DNA of 64,000 nt from NCBI GenBank assembly GCA_015200025.1, contig CP054186.1:2368001-2432000 (forward strand), read 5' to 3'. Position 1 is the stretch's first letter, and every line of letters starts with the position of its first letter. Position numbers and translations under genes: made by a program. Of this stretch, positions 46,645 to 55,100 are shown piece after piece. The notes beneath the pieces are model-generated. The model did no database searches. It saw only the letters and a program-made list of their open reading frames with translations, and had not been told where the DNA came from. The DNA is from Phycisphaeraceae bacterium (GTDB lineage: Bacteria; Planctomycetota; Phycisphaerae; Phycisphaerales; UBA1924).

Positions 46645-48332
46645 ACCTCCGTCCCTACCAATCCGAAGCCGTCGCCGCGGTGTACGAGCACCTGCGGACC
46701 CGCGACGACAACCCCTGCGTGGTCATCCCGACCGGCGGGGGCAAGACGCCCGTCATCGCCACGATCTGCCGCGACGCGGTCGGGCCGTGGAACGGCCGCG
46801 TCGTCATCCTGGCCCACGTGAAGGAGCTGCTGGAGCAGGCGGCCGAAAAGCTCCGGCACATCGCGCCGGACGTGCCCGTGGGCATCTACTCCGCTGGCCT
46901 GAAGCGCAAGGACCTCGGGTACGCCGTCACTATCGCCGGCATCCAGTCCATCTACCAGCGGGCGTGCGACCTGGGGCCGGTGGACCTGCTCATCGTGGAC
47001 GAGGCGCACCTAATCCCGCCCGACGGCGAGGGGATGTACCGCCAGTTCATCGCCGACGCCAAGGTCGTGAACCCGCTGGCGCGGGTGATCGGGTTGACGG
47101 CGACGCCGTTCCGCATGAAGTCCGGGCCGATCTGCGAGCCCGGCAACATCCTCAACCACGTCTGCTTCGAGGTCGGCGTGCGCGAGCTGATTGTGCAGGG
47201 CTTCCTGTCGCCGCTGCGGACCAAGGCGGGGCTCCAGAAGGTCAGCACCGACGACCTGCACGTCCGCGCCGGCGAGTTCGTCGCCAGCGAGGTCGAGGAT
47301 CTGATGGACAAGGACGCCCTGGTCGAGGGGGCGTGCGGCGAAATCATCGAGTACACCAAGGACCGCAGCGCCACGCTGATCTTCTCGTCGGGCATTCGGC
47401 ACGGGCAGCACATCGTGGACGTGCTGAGATCCAGGCACGGCGTCGAGTGCGGATTCGTGTCTGGCGACACGCCCGCAGGCGTGCGGAGCGGCATCCTCGA
47501 CCGGTTCCGTTCGGGCTCGCTCAAGTACCTCTGCAACGTGAATGTCCTCACGACCGGTTTCGACGCGCCGCACATCGACTGCGTGGCGCTCGTGCGCCCG
47601 ACCATGTCGCCGGGGCTGTACTACCAGATGGTCGGGCGTGGCTTCCGCCTGCATCCTGGCAAGGCCGACTGCCTCGTGCTGGATTTTGGCGGCAACGTCC
47701 TCCGGCACGGGCCGGTGGATGCCATCCGCGTCACGACGGACGATCGTGGCGAGGGCGAGGCCCCGGCAAAGGAATGCCCGCAGTGCCACGCGCTCATCGC
47801 GGCGGGCTACCAGACCTGCCCGCAGTGCGGGCATCAGTTCCCCGAGCCCAACAAGCAGAAGCACGAAGCGCAGGCCAGCACCGAGGGCATCCTTAGCGGC
47901 CAGAGCACGCGCGAGGAGCACAATGTCAGCGAGACGACGTACCACGTCCACATGAAGCGGAACGACCCGGCCGCGCCGCTCACGATGCGCGTCGAGTACC
48001 GGGTCGGCTTCAACCACTACTTCCGCGAGTGGGTCTGCTTCGACCACACCGGATATGCCCGCACCAAGGCCGAGGCGTGGTGGCGGGCGCGGTCCGTCGA
48101 GCCCGTGCCTGGCGGCACCGAAGAGGCGGTCGAGCTCGCGCGGGCCGGGGCGCTCGCGCCGGCGCTGCACATCACGGTCGAGAAGAAGGCCGGTGAGCAG
48201 TTCGAGCGGGTGGTGGCGCACCGCCTGGGCGACAAGCCACCGCGGCTCGACGGCGATGAAGGCCTCCCCGAGCGACTGCCCGAAACGGTCGGCACCACGT
48301 ACGGCATCCCCGACGACGAAATCCCCTTCTGA
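46641..48332 (+). CDS. Phage DEAH-box helicase with zinc motif
   Basis: A 563-aa superfamily 2 helicase: Walker A I-P-T-G-G-G-K-T (29-36), DEAH (120-123), T-A-T-P (motif III) near 155, T-T-G-F-D-A-P (motif V) near 308 and Q-M-V-G-R-G-F-R (motif VI) near 333. A C-x-x-C pair (C-P-Q-C-H, C-P-Q-C-G, residues about 378-398) follows. Likely unwinds DNA or RNA in phage replication or recombination. It overlaps the RusA stop by 4 nt. C-terminal 160 residues form an unassigned region. Confidence 0.9.
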   Translation: MNLRPYQSEAVAAVYEHLRTRDDNPCVVIPTGGGKTPVIATICRDAVGPWNGRVVILAHVKELLEQAAEKLRHIAPDVPVGIYSAGLKRKDLGYAVTIAGIQSIYQRACDLGPVDLLIVDEAHLIPPDGEGMYRQFIADAKVVNPLARVIGLTATPFRMKSGPICEPGNILNHVCFEVGVRELIVQGFLSPLRTKAGLQKVSTDDLHVRAGEFVASEVEDLMDKDALVEGACGEIIEYTKDRSATLIFSSGIRHGQHIVDVLRSRHGVECGFVSGDTPAGVRSGILDRFRSGSLKYLCNVNVLTTGFDAPHIDCVALVRPTMSPGLYYQMVGRGFRLHPGKADCLVLDFGGNVLRHGPVDAIRVTTDDRGEGEAPAKECPQCHALIAAGYQTCPQCGHQFPEPNKQKHEAQASTEGILSGQSTREEHNVSETTYHVHMKRNDPAAPLTMRVEYRVGFNHYFREWVCFDHTGYARTKAEAWWRARSVEPVPGGTEEAVELARAGALAPALHITVEKKAGEQFERVVAHRLGDKPPRLDGDEGLPERLPETVGTTYGIPDDEIPF

Positions 48333-48345
48333 ACAGGAGCACACG

Positions 48346-48738
48346 ATGATCACGATCACCATCGAAGAAACGGACAAGGACGGCCGCGTGCTGGGCCGGC
48401 ACGTCGCCTCGGCCCCCATCGACAAGAACGACGCCAAGGGGGTGGGCTCGCTGCTGGCCCGTAGCGTCGGCGGGCTGATGTACCACGGCCAGACGCGGGC
48501 GGAGGTTCCGCTGCTGCTCGCGGCGGCGGGGACGCACCGCTCCAGCCGCTGCACCCAGGCGATCGCGCACGCCCTCGGGCTGGCCGGGAGCGAGCACAGC
48601 TTCGAGTACGCGGTGAAGCCGGTCGTAGACCTCGACCGCCTGCTCGACTACCGCGCGAGCAAGAAGGACCGCGAGCACGCGGCGCAGATGCTCAAGATCA
48701 TGGGCGCCGGCGTCAAGACGAAGGGGGACGACGAGTAG
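48346..48738 (+). CDS. Small hypothetical phage protein
   Basis: A 130-aa protein (MITITIEETDKDGRVLGRHV) with AGGAG 7 nt upstream. It has a beta-type N-terminus and a C-terminal helix (D-R-L-L-D-Y-R-A-S-K-K-D-R-E-H-A-A-Q-M-L-K-I-M-G), no known motif. It lies 13 nt after the helicase and 3 nt before the primase in the replication operon, so it may be an accessory factor. Unrecognised. Confidence 0.65.
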   Translation: MITITIEETDKDGRVLGRHVASAPIDKNDAKGVGSLLARSVGGLMYHGQTRAEVPLLLAAAGTHRSSRCTQAIAHALGLAGSEHSFEYAVKPVVDLDRLLDYRASKKDREHAAQMLKIMGAGVKTKGDDE

Positions 48739-48741
48739 GCG

Positions 48742-50913
48742 ATGAGCAACGGCCCGGCCAATCTGCTCGACGCGGCGCGGTGGTACCTCGCGCGCGGCTA
48801 CGCCCCGATCCCCGTGCCCGCGGGGTCGAAGGTGCCCGTGCTCAAGGGCTGGACCGACCTGCGCCTCGCGGAAGCCGACCTTCCCCAGCATTTCAACGGC
48901 ACGGGGAACATCGGTGTGCTGCTGGGCGAGCCGAGTGGCTGGCTCGTGGATGTGGACCTCGACTGCGAGGAGGCGGTGGCGCTCGCGCCGGCGTTCTTGC
49001 CGCCAACAGGCGCGGTGAGCGGTCGGCCCGGGAAGCTAGCCTCTCACTGGTGGTACATCTGCGAGGGCGCGAGGACCCGCAAGCACCAGGACCCGGCGTC
49101 GAAGAAGATGATCGTCGAGCTGCGGAGCACCGGGGCGCAGACGGTGGTCGGCCCGAGCGTCCACCCCAGCGGGGAGCCGTACGACCCGCTCGAGGGCGAT
49201 CCCGCCGTAGTTGATGCCGAAGCGTTGGGCGCGGCGGTCGCGGCGCTAGCCGACGCTGTGAGGGCACAGCGGCACGGCGACGCGCTACCGGGGCGACTCC
49301 CTGCGCCAGCATCTTCGAAGGCCCCCTCCGCGCCCGACGCCGTCCTGCGGCGGGCCGAGGCGTACCTGGACCGCATCCCGCCGGCGATCTCCGGCTCGGG
49401 CGGGCACAGCCAGACCTACGCAGCTGCCACCGCGATGGTGCACGGGTTCGGGCTCGACGCGGAGACGGCGTTCGGGTTGCTGTGGGACCGGTACAACCCG
49501 CGCTGCCAGCCGCCGTGGTCGGAGAAGGAGCTGCGGCACAAGGTTGGCGACGCGGCGAGCAAGCCGCACGACCGCCCGCACGGGTGGTTGCGCGACGCCG
49601 GGCCCGCTGAAGCAAGCGATGTGGACCTCTCGGGATTTGATCCCGAGCGCCGGCGTGTTCCCGGCGAGCGTCCCCGCTCCGAGCGCCCGGCCGACCCCGG
49701 CGCGTTCCCCGATCACCTGCTCCGTGTGCCGGGCTTCATCGAGCAGGTGGTCGCGCACAACCTGGCGACGGCCACCCGGCCGCAGCCCGTGTTGGCGCTG
49801 GCGGCCGCGATCTGCCTCCAAGCTGTGCTGGCCGCCCGCAAGGTCCGCGACGAGCGCGGCAACCGGACGAACCTCTACTGCGTCGGCGTCGCGCCCTCCG
49901 GGGCGGGCAAGGACAACGCCCGCAAGGTCAACAAGAACATCCTCTTCGCCGCCGACATGGTGGAGCACGAGGGGAACGAGGACCTGGCATCGGACGCGGG
50001 GCTGGTCACCGCTGTGGAAGCCGAGCCGGCGGTCCTGTTCCAGATCGACGAGTTCGGGCGCTTCCTCCGCACCATCGGCGACCCCAAGAAGGCCCCGCAC
50101 CTCTTCAACGTGCTGACGGCGCTGATGAAGCTCTACTCGAGTGCCGACACCGTGTTCCGGGGCAAGGCGTACGCCGACAAGAAGCGGAACAAGGTGGTCG
50201 ATCAGCCGTGCGTGAGCGTCTACGGCACCACCGTCCCCGAGCACTTCTTCGAGTCCCTCACCGCCGACAGCCTCAGCGACGGGTTCATCGCCCGACTCCT
50301 GGTGTTCGAGTCGGCCGAGACGCCGGCGCGGCAGCGCGCCCGGGCGACGGGCGTCCCCGACAGCATCAAGCAGGCCGCCGAGTGGTGGGGATCGTTCAAG
50401 CCGGGTGGCAACCTTGCCCCCGAGCACCCTCAGCCGATCGTGGTCGAGGCCACGCCGGAAGCGGGCGAGGTGTTCGATGCGCTCGCCGCGATGGTGGACG
50501 CCGAACTTGCCAAGCCCGACGAGGCGGGGCGGTCGCTGTGGGCCCGCGCCGAGGAGAAGGCGTGCCGCCTCGCGCTGATCTACGCCTGCTCCACGAACGC
50601 CCAGAAGCCGGTGATCGACGAGGACGCGGCCCGCTGGGCGTGCGACCTGTCGTCGTACCTGACGCGGCGGATGCTCTACATCGCCCACGAGTGGGTCGCC
50701 GACGGCGTCTTCGACGCCCGGCAGAAGCGCGTGGTCCGGGTGGTGCGCAAGGCGGGTGGAAAGATCTCCCGCAGTGAACTCTGCCGCAAGACGCAGTGGT
50801 TGACGCAGCGGGAGCGTCAGGAAGTCATCGACAACCTCCTGGAAACGCAGCAGTTGCGGCAGGAGGAGGAAACGTCCGCGACGCGGCCGAAGGTGGTGTA
50901 TGCGCTGGCCTGA
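48742..50913 (+). CDS. Phage bifunctional primase-polymerase / DUF3987 helicase-like protein
   Basis: A 723-aa protein. The N-terminal 190 residues are a primase-polymerase (prim-pol) domain: G-Y-A-P-I-P-V-P, the catalytic D-V-D near residue 70-72 in W-L-V-D-V-D-L-D, and a H-W-W-Y segment. The middle has D-R-I-P-P-A-I-S-G-S-G-G-H and a Walker A-like A-P-S-G-A-G-K-D (about 384-391) in a DUF3987 helicase/ATPase region (about 290-640). Combines priming and DNA opening at phage replication start. The inverted iteron array lies directly after the stop, at 50917. Confidence 0.85.
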   Translation: MSNGPANLLDAARWYLARGYAPIPVPAGSKVPVLKGWTDLRLAEADLPQHFNGTGNIGVLLGEPSGWLVDVDLDCEEAVALAPAFLPPTGAVSGRPGKLASHWWYICEGARTRKHQDPASKKMIVELRSTGAQTVVGPSVHPSGEPYDPLEGDPAVVDAEALGAAVAALADAVRAQRHGDALPGRLPAPASSKAPSAPDAVLRRAEAYLDRIPPAISGSGGHSQTYAAATAMVHGFGLDAETAFGLLWDRYNPRCQPPWSEKELRHKVGDAASKPHDRPHGWLRDAGPAEASDVDLSGFDPERRRVPGERPRSERPADPGAFPDHLLRVPGFIEQVVAHNLATATRPQPVLALAAAICLQAVLAARKVRDERGNRTNLYCVGVAPSGAGKDNARKVNKNILFAADMVEHEGNEDLASDAGLVTAVEAEPAVLFQIDEFGRFLRTIGDPKKAPHLFNVLTALMKLYSSADTVFRGKAYADKKRNKVVDQPCVSVYGTTVPEHFFESLTADSLSDGFIARLLVFESAETPARQRARATGVPDSIKQAAEWWGSFKPGGNLAPEHPQPIVVEATPEAGEVFDALAAMVDAELAKPDEAGRSLWARAEEKACRLALIYACSTNAQKPVIDEDAARWACDLSSYLTRRMLYIAHEWVADGVFDARQKRVVRVVRKAGGKISRSELCRKTQWLTQRERQEVIDNLLETQQLRQEEETSATRPKVVYALA

Positions 50914-50916
50914 ACC

Positions 50917-51006
50917 AGATCTTTCAATCTTTCACCTATTCACCGCGCGCGTACGCGGGGCGCGGGTGCATGGGCGTAAGGGAGGTATTGAAAGATTGAA
51001 AGATCT
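50917..51006. repeat. Inverted TGAAAG iteron array (candidate origin)
   Basis: AGATCTTTCAATCTTTCA (50917-50934) is the exact reverse complement of TGAAAGATTGAAAGATCT (50989-51006), an 18-bp inverted repeat separated by 54 nt. Each arm itself has two CTTTCA (or TGAAAG) hexamers spaced by 8 nt, and another CTTTCA lies at 51011. It starts 4 nt after the primase stop. Iteron-like arms flanking a GC-rich core next to a primase suggest a phage replication origin, or an operator. Confidence 0.65.
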
Positions 51007-51317
51007 CTCTCTTTCATCATGTACCTCCCCCCTCCCGCCCCGCCGCGCCCATGCAGGTCGCGTGCCAGGCCGCGCCTACCACGAGCCCAACAGCCCGAAG
51101 CCTAACGGCGGGGGTGAGGGGGTCGGTAGGTACTTCCCCGCCCGCGTTGCGTTGCTACGCCCGCGGGAACAGCCGCGCTTGGCGACAGAGTTTGTTTGCG
51201 CGTCCGAGCGCCGACGGTCGCGTGGCGGGGATTGGTACGCCCCGCCGTGAGGACGCGACGTGGGCGATCGTGGGCCAACCCGTGGCCAGCGGGCGGACCC
51301 CGTAGCGGGCGGGAATC

Positions 51318-51334
51318 GGGGCGCTGAGCGCCCC
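51318..51334 (+). terminator. Hairpin upstream of the methyltransferase gene
   Basis: GGGGCGC-TGA-GCGCCCC, a 7-bp stem and 3-nt loop. No T-tract. Could end primase transcription before the methyltransferase. Confidence 0.35.
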
Positions 51335-51464
51335 CGGACGGGCCCGTAGCCCGAGCGATCCAGCCAACCAGCGATCCAGCCAGCCCCGGACCTGTCGCGT
51401 GTGCGGCAGGCCACCAAGACGTATCGCGCTGGCGTTCCCCGCCGCGCTCCCGCCGGAGATCGCT

Positions 51465-53012
51465 ATGAACATCGAGACGCTCCCCATCGACGCGGTCAAG
51501 GAATACGACCGCAACCCCCGCACGATCAGCGACGCCGCCATCGACGCGGTCGCCAAGAGCATCGAGGCCTTCGGCTTCAAGATCCCAATCCTGGTCGACG
51601 CGGACAACATCATCATCGCCGGGCACACGCGGCTCCGCGCGGCGCGGAAGCTCGGGCTGAAGGACGTGCCGACGATCCGCGCCGACGACCTCACGCCCGA
51701 CCAGGTCAAGGCGCTGCGCATCGCCGACAACAAGGTCGCGTCGCTGACCTCGTGGGACATGGAACTGCTGCCCATCGAGCTGGCGGACCTCAAGGGCGTC
51801 GACTTCGATCTCGCGCTGCTGGGCTTCAGCGCCGAGGACCTCGCGGCGATCATGGCTCCGGCCGGCAACGAAGGTCTCGTCGACCCCGACGATGTGCCCG
51901 CGCCGCCCGACGCCGCGACCACCGTCCCTGGCGACATCTGGGTGCTGGGTAGTCACCGCCTGATGTGCGGCGACTCGTCCAAGCCCGAGGACCTGGACCG
52001 ACTGCTCGACGGCCAGCCGATCCATCTGGTCAACACCGATCCGCCGTACAACGTGAAGGTCGAGCCGCGGAGCAACAACGCGATCGCGGCCGGGCTGTCA
52101 TCGTTCACGGCGACGCAGCGCAAGGATGCGAGCGCCGGCGACCAGCAGTCGGCGGACCTGCACCGCTACCCCGAGAAGTCCAAACCGACGCACAAGAAGC
52201 TCCGGGCCAAGGACCGGCCGCTGGCCAACGACTTCGTGTCCGACCAGGAGTTCGACCGTTTGCTCGCGGCGTGGTTCGGGAACATCGCCCGCGTGCTCAT
52301 CCCCGGCGGAGGTTTCTACATCTGGGGCGGCTACGCCAACTGCGCCAACTACCCGCCGGTGCTCAAGGCGATGGAGCTGTACTTCAGCCAGGCGGTGATC
52401 TGGATCAAGGAGCACCCGGTCCTGACACGCAAGGACTTCATGGGCAACCACGAGTGGTGCTTCTACGGCTGGAAGGAGGGCGCGGCGCATCGCTTCTTCG
52501 GCCCCAACAACGTGCCGGACACGTGGAGCATCAAGAAGGTGAATCCGCAGAGCATGGTCCACCTTACGGAGAAGCCGGTGGAACTAGCCCGACGCGCCAT
52601 CGAGTACTCGTCGCGGCCGGGCGAGAACGTGCTCGACCTCTTCGGCGGCAGCGGGAGCACGCTCATCGGCGCGGAGATGACGGGGCGGCGGGCGTACCTG
52701 ATGGAACTCGACCCGCTGTACTGCGACGTCATCGTGCACCGCTGGGAGAAGTTCACGGGCCGCAAGGCGGAGCGACTGCCGCGAAGGGTGTGGCCGAAGA
52801 GAAAGCCGCGACACGCGTCGCGGCTGGGAGCAAGGCGTGATGTGTGCCTCACTCGTCGAGGGTCGGCAGCGGGCCGTCGGTCGCTTCGTCCCAGTCGAGG
52901 GCGTAGCGCTCGGCGATGTCCTCGAGGTCATGCTCGGTCAGGTAGTCGGCGGTCTTCCGCTCCTGGCAGGCGGCGACCGCCCGCGCGAGGTCGGTCCACT
53001 CCTCGATGGTGA
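51465..53012 (+). CDS. Phage ParB-domain / adenine-N6 DNA methyltransferase fusion
   Basis: A fusion: residues about 1-110 form a ParB/sulfiredoxin-like domain (P-I-D-A-V-K-E-Y-D-R-N-P-R-T-I, I-A-G-H-T-R-L-R-A-A), and residues about 155-445 a methyltransferase with T-D-P-P-Y-N-V (191-197) and D-L-F-G-G-S-G-S-T (about 396-404), the catalytic DPPY and SAM motifs of N6-adenine/N4-cytosine enzymes. Start ATG 51465 (CGGAGAT upstream). The last 60 residues are Arg/Pro-rich and overlap an antisense gene; the other frame near 52785-52840 gives the more normal ending K-G-V-A-E-E-K-A-A-T-R-V-A-A-G-S-K-A. This suggests a frameshift near 52790. Confidence 0.85.
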   Translation: MNIETLPIDAVKEYDRNPRTISDAAIDAVAKSIEAFGFKIPILVDADNIIIAGHTRLRAARKLGLKDVPTIRADDLTPDQVKALRIADNKVASLTSWDMELLPIELADLKGVDFDLALLGFSAEDLAAIMAPAGNEGLVDPDDVPAPPDAATTVPGDIWVLGSHRLMCGDSSKPEDLDRLLDGQPIHLVNTDPPYNVKVEPRSNNAIAAGLSSFTATQRKDASAGDQQSADLHRYPEKSKPTHKKLRAKDRPLANDFVSDQEFDRLLAAWFGNIARVLIPGGGFYIWGGYANCANYPPVLKAMELYFSQAVIWIKEHPVLTRKDFMGNHEWCFYGWKEGAAHRFFGPNNVPDTWSIKKVNPQSMVHLTEKPVELARRAIEYSSRPGENVLDLFGGSGSTLIGAEMTGRRAYLMELDPLYCDVIVHRWEKFTGRKAERLPRRVWPKRKPRHASRLGARRDVCLTRRGSAAGRRSLRPSRGRSARRCPRGHARSGSRRSSAPGRRRPPARGRSTPRW

Positions 53013-53106
53013 GCATCTGGTCCTGGCGTGCGCCGAGCAGGTAAAGCGCGGCCTGCAGGACGGCTTCGAGTTGCGCTTCGCGGCTGGAGGCGGGCGTCGC
53101 GGTCAT
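52849..53106 (-). CDS. Small hypothetical phage protein
   Basis: An 85-aa acidic protein (MTATPASSREAQLEAVLQAA) with a helical N-terminus and an acidic tail (D-W-D-E-A-T-D-G-P-L). It overlaps the extended tail of the methyltransferase on the opposite strand, which is one reason the tail is doubted. It is the distal gene of the minus-strand block of five genes. No domain recognised. Confidence 0.65.
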   Translation of the reverse strand: MTATPASSREAQLEAVLQAALYLLGARQDQMLTIEEWTDLARAVAACQERKTADYLTEHDLEDIAERYALDWDEATDGPLPTLDE

Positions 53107-53109
53107 GGC

Positions 53110-53634
53110 TCAGGCTCCCTTCCCGGCGACGAAGACGCCGCGCTCGTGCTTCTTGAACCTCGCGGCCGTTCCCTTGGCAGCGATCTCGCGGATGATGGCG
53201 GCGTACAGCGTGGCCTCGGGCGTCTTACCGCCGGGGGAGCGCCACAGCCCCTTGGCCTCCATCGCGGCGATCATCTCCTTGGCCCGCATCGGCACCTCGC
53301 TCGCGGCGAGCACCTGTGCCGCCGCGTCGAGGGCGCTGACCCGCTTGGGCTTTGGGGCCTTTGGCGTCTTCGGGGCCTTCTCGCCCTTGGCCGTCTTGCC
53401 TTTGGCGGCCGCCTCAACGTTCGCGTTGTTGGCCGACTCCTTCTCGCTGGGGACCTCGTGGTCCTGCCTGCCGCCCTCGAGGCGGCCGTTGATCTCGGCG
53501 AGCGCCGCCTTCCGGCGGCGCTCAGTGCTCGACGCGGCGGCGTCGGGCTTGCGCTTGGGGATGCGCTTGCCGCCGGGGCCGACGGCTCGCTTCATCGCGG
53601 GGGTGCTGCTGGTCTTCTTGGTCTTCGTGCTCAT
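53110..53634 (-). CDS. HARE-HTH domain protein
   Basis: A 174-aa protein: the N-terminal half is Lys/Ala/Pro-rich (disordered, likely nucleic-acid binding), and residues about 99-172 match the HARE-HTH winged-helix domain: S-A-L-D-A-A-A-Q-V-L-A-A-S-E-V-P-M-R-A-K-E-M, T-L-Y-A-A-I-I-R-E-I and F-K-K-H-E-R-G-V-F. HARE-HTH domains occur in restriction enzymes and chromatin proteins as DNA-modification readers. Start ATG 53634 chosen; an ATG two codons upstream exists. It lies 3 nt before the gene at 53106, so the two are co-transcribed. Confidence 0.85.
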   Translation of the reverse strand: MSTKTKKTSSTPAMKRAVGPGGKRIPKRKPDAAASSTERRRKAALAEINGRLEGGRQDHEVPSEKESANNANVEAAAKGKTAKGEKAPKTPKAPKPKRVSALDAAAQVLAASEVPMRAKEMIAAMEAKGLWRSPGGKTPEATLYAAIIREIAAKGTAARFKKHERGVFVAGKGA

Positions 53635-53733
53635 GGTCATCTTCGAACTGGGGGTTGGAAAGCCCGTCGCGTGCTGCGGCGGGGAAGCGTGGCCGTCGCG
53701 GTTTCTCGCGACGCCGCGTGGGCGGGGTGGGGG

Positions 53734-54018
53734 TTAGCAGCCCGCGATGCGTTCGATCTCGTTCAGGACGTCGTGGACCATCGAGTTGGTGGCGGCCGCC
53801 TGTCCTCGGCGATCGCGGCCGTAGACGTACTTGGCCACCTCGGCGGCCTTCGCGTAGCGGGCCTCGCGGCTCTCATCGCGGCGGAAGTCGGCGATGACCT
53901 TGTCGAGGCGGCCCTCGGCGCGGCTCATGCGGACCACGCTGGCGGCCGCGCCGTCGGCCGTGGCCCGCACCGTGATGTCCTCCTCTCTTCCCTCGATGAC
54001 AATGTGCTTGATCTTCAT
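53734..54018 (-). CDS. Small hypothetical phage protein
   Basis: A 94-aa protein (MKIKHIVIEGREEDITVRAT) with a beta-strand N-terminus, a charged helix (D-K-V-I-A-D-F-R-R-D-E-S-R-E-A-R-Y-A-K) and C-terminal N-E-I-E-R-I-A-G-C. Likely in the same minus-strand transcript as its neighbours. Function unknown. Confidence 0.65.
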   Translation of the reverse strand: MKIKHIVIEGREEDITVRATADGAAASVVRMSRAEGRLDKVIADFRRDESREARYAKAAEVAKYVYGRDRRGQAAATNSMVHDVLNEIERIAGC

Positions 54019-54039
54019 GGCGTGTCTCCGTGTTGGCGG

Positions 54040-54303
54040 TCACTCGGCGTCGTTCAGGAAGGCCTCGACGTGCTCGCGTTCCATCCCGCTCATGAACCCG
54101 ACCAGGTCGATCAGGTCGCTGCGGACCTTGCCGAGGTCGCCGGTGCGGCCCCAGTTGAGCGGGTCGGCCTTGGCGGCCTCAGCGTGCTTGTCGAGTTCCA
54201 TCTGCAGGACGTCCATCAGCCGGGCGATGTCGCCGCGGCGAGCGGCGTAGGTCTCTGCGGCGGTCGGTTGCTGGGGGGCGGGCGTGCGGTTGTGCTTCTT
54301 CAT
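54040..54303 (-). CDS. Small hypothetical phage protein
   Basis: An 87-aa protein (MKKHNRTPAPQQPTAAETYA), mostly helical, ending in acidic residues. Its start has the AGAGAGG-7 nt-ATG layout of the repeated element, a fourth, incomplete copy with a diverged upstream box. The upstream in-frame reading (54342) is rejected because it lacks this site. Function unknown. Confidence 0.65.
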   Translation of the reverse strand: MKKHNRTPAPQQPTAAETYAARRGDIARLMDVLQMELDKHAEAAKADPLNWGRTGDLGKVRSDLIDLVGFMSGMEREHVEAFLNDAE

Positions 54304-54342
54304 GTCTGTACCTCTCTGGTGGGCGGGGGCGTGGCGTCGCAT
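54301..54342 (-). promoter_or_regulatory. Repeated phage element, copy D (degenerate)
   Basis: On the minus strand ATGCGACG, 16 nt, CAGAGAGGTACAGAC and then the ATG at 54303. The SD part is identical to copies A-C; the upstream box matches at 6 of 8 bases with one extra spacer base. Confidence 0.45.
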
Positions 54343-54372
54343 GGAAACAGCGAAGCCCGCGTTACGCGGGCT

Positions 54373-54693
54373 TCAGGTCGTCGGCAGTTCGGGGTTGCGG
54401 GGGCTGGTCGGTGCCTCCTCGCGTGCGGCCTCGCGGGCCGCGTCGCTTCGTCCCTGTCGGTATCCGGTGTGCAGGCCTTCGCGGTACCCGGCCTCGAAGG
54501 CGTGGCGGACCAGGTCGCGGATCGACCACACCGGGATCTCGTGGAAGTCGAGGCTGTCGCTCTTTCGGGTCTCGAGTGTTTCCAGCAGCAGTTCGACCTT
54601 GGCCCATTCCATCTCGGCGTCGAGGGCCTTCTGCTTGGCGATCCCGTCGAGGCTGGGCTTGGTGTTCTTCCTGGCGTTCTGCGGGGCGTTCAT
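54373..54693 (-). CDS. Small hypothetical phage protein
   Basis: A 106-aa protein (MNAPQNARKNTKPSLDGIAK), helix-rich with alternating basic and acidic residues (M-E-W-A-K-V-E-L-L-L-E-T-L-E, then Y-R-E-G-L-H-T-G-Y-R-Q-G-R). Promoter-proximal in the minus-strand block, 69 nt before the next gene. Function unknown. Confidence 0.6.
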   Translation of the reverse strand: MNAPQNARKNTKPSLDGIAKQKALDAEMEWAKVELLLETLETRKSDSLDFHEIPVWSIRDLVRHAFEAGYREGLHTGYRQGRSDAAREAAREEAPTSPRNPELPTT

Positions 54694-54851
54694 GTTCGTG
54701 GTCTCCGTTGCGGGTGCTTGCCCCGCGTTGTGACACATGAAGCCATGACAGTCGCCACGAGGCAAGGCAAACCGCGGCGGGTTCGCCGTCATTCCGCGAC
54801 ATGTGGGCAAGTCCGCCGCCGATGTGGGCAACCCTGCGCGGGAGGTCCGCG

Positions 54852-55100
54852 ATGACTCCCGAACACGCGCCTAGTCCCGAGCATGCGCAGGGGATGTCCC
54901 GGCTCAACCCCGCCGCACTTGGCGTCGCGGACGCCGCGCGGGTGCTGACGCGGATCGGCGGGAAGCCCGTCACCGAGGAGATGCTCCGCGCCGACATCGA
55001 CGCGGGCGCGCCGACGAACGCGAACGGCACGATCAACCTCGTCCACTACGCCGCGTGGCTCGTGAAGGAGATGTCTGTGGGGGGTGCTGGTGGCGATTGA
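54852..55100 (+). CDS. Small terminase-linked protein, related to the terminase N-terminus
   Basis: An 82-aa protein with GGGAGG 7 nt upstream of ATG 54852. Its second half (A-A-R-V-L-T-R-I-G-G-K-P-V-T, then I-N-L-V-H-Y-A-A-W-L-V) matches the first 65 residues of the terminase encoded next, so it is a diverged duplicate of that domain, likely a DNA-recognition helix-turn-helix as in small terminase subunits. It overlaps the terminase start by 17 nt. Role: packaging-site recognition, inferred from position. Confidence 0.6.
   Translation: MTPEHAPSPEHAQGMSRLNPAALGVADAARVLTRIGGKPVTEEMLRADIDAGAPTNANGTINLVHYAAWLVKEMSVGGAGGD

Larger units (their letters stand above)
50914..51464 (+). other. 551-nt intergenic region after the primase
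   Basis: No gene supported. It contains the 18-bp inverted iteron array (50917-51006), a GGGGCGC-TGA-GCGCCCC hairpin (51318-51334) and two 13-bp direct repeats AGCGATCCAGCCA at 51354-51366 and 51370-51382, just before the methyltransferase. The stretch is a candidate phage replication origin. Confidence 0.6.
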
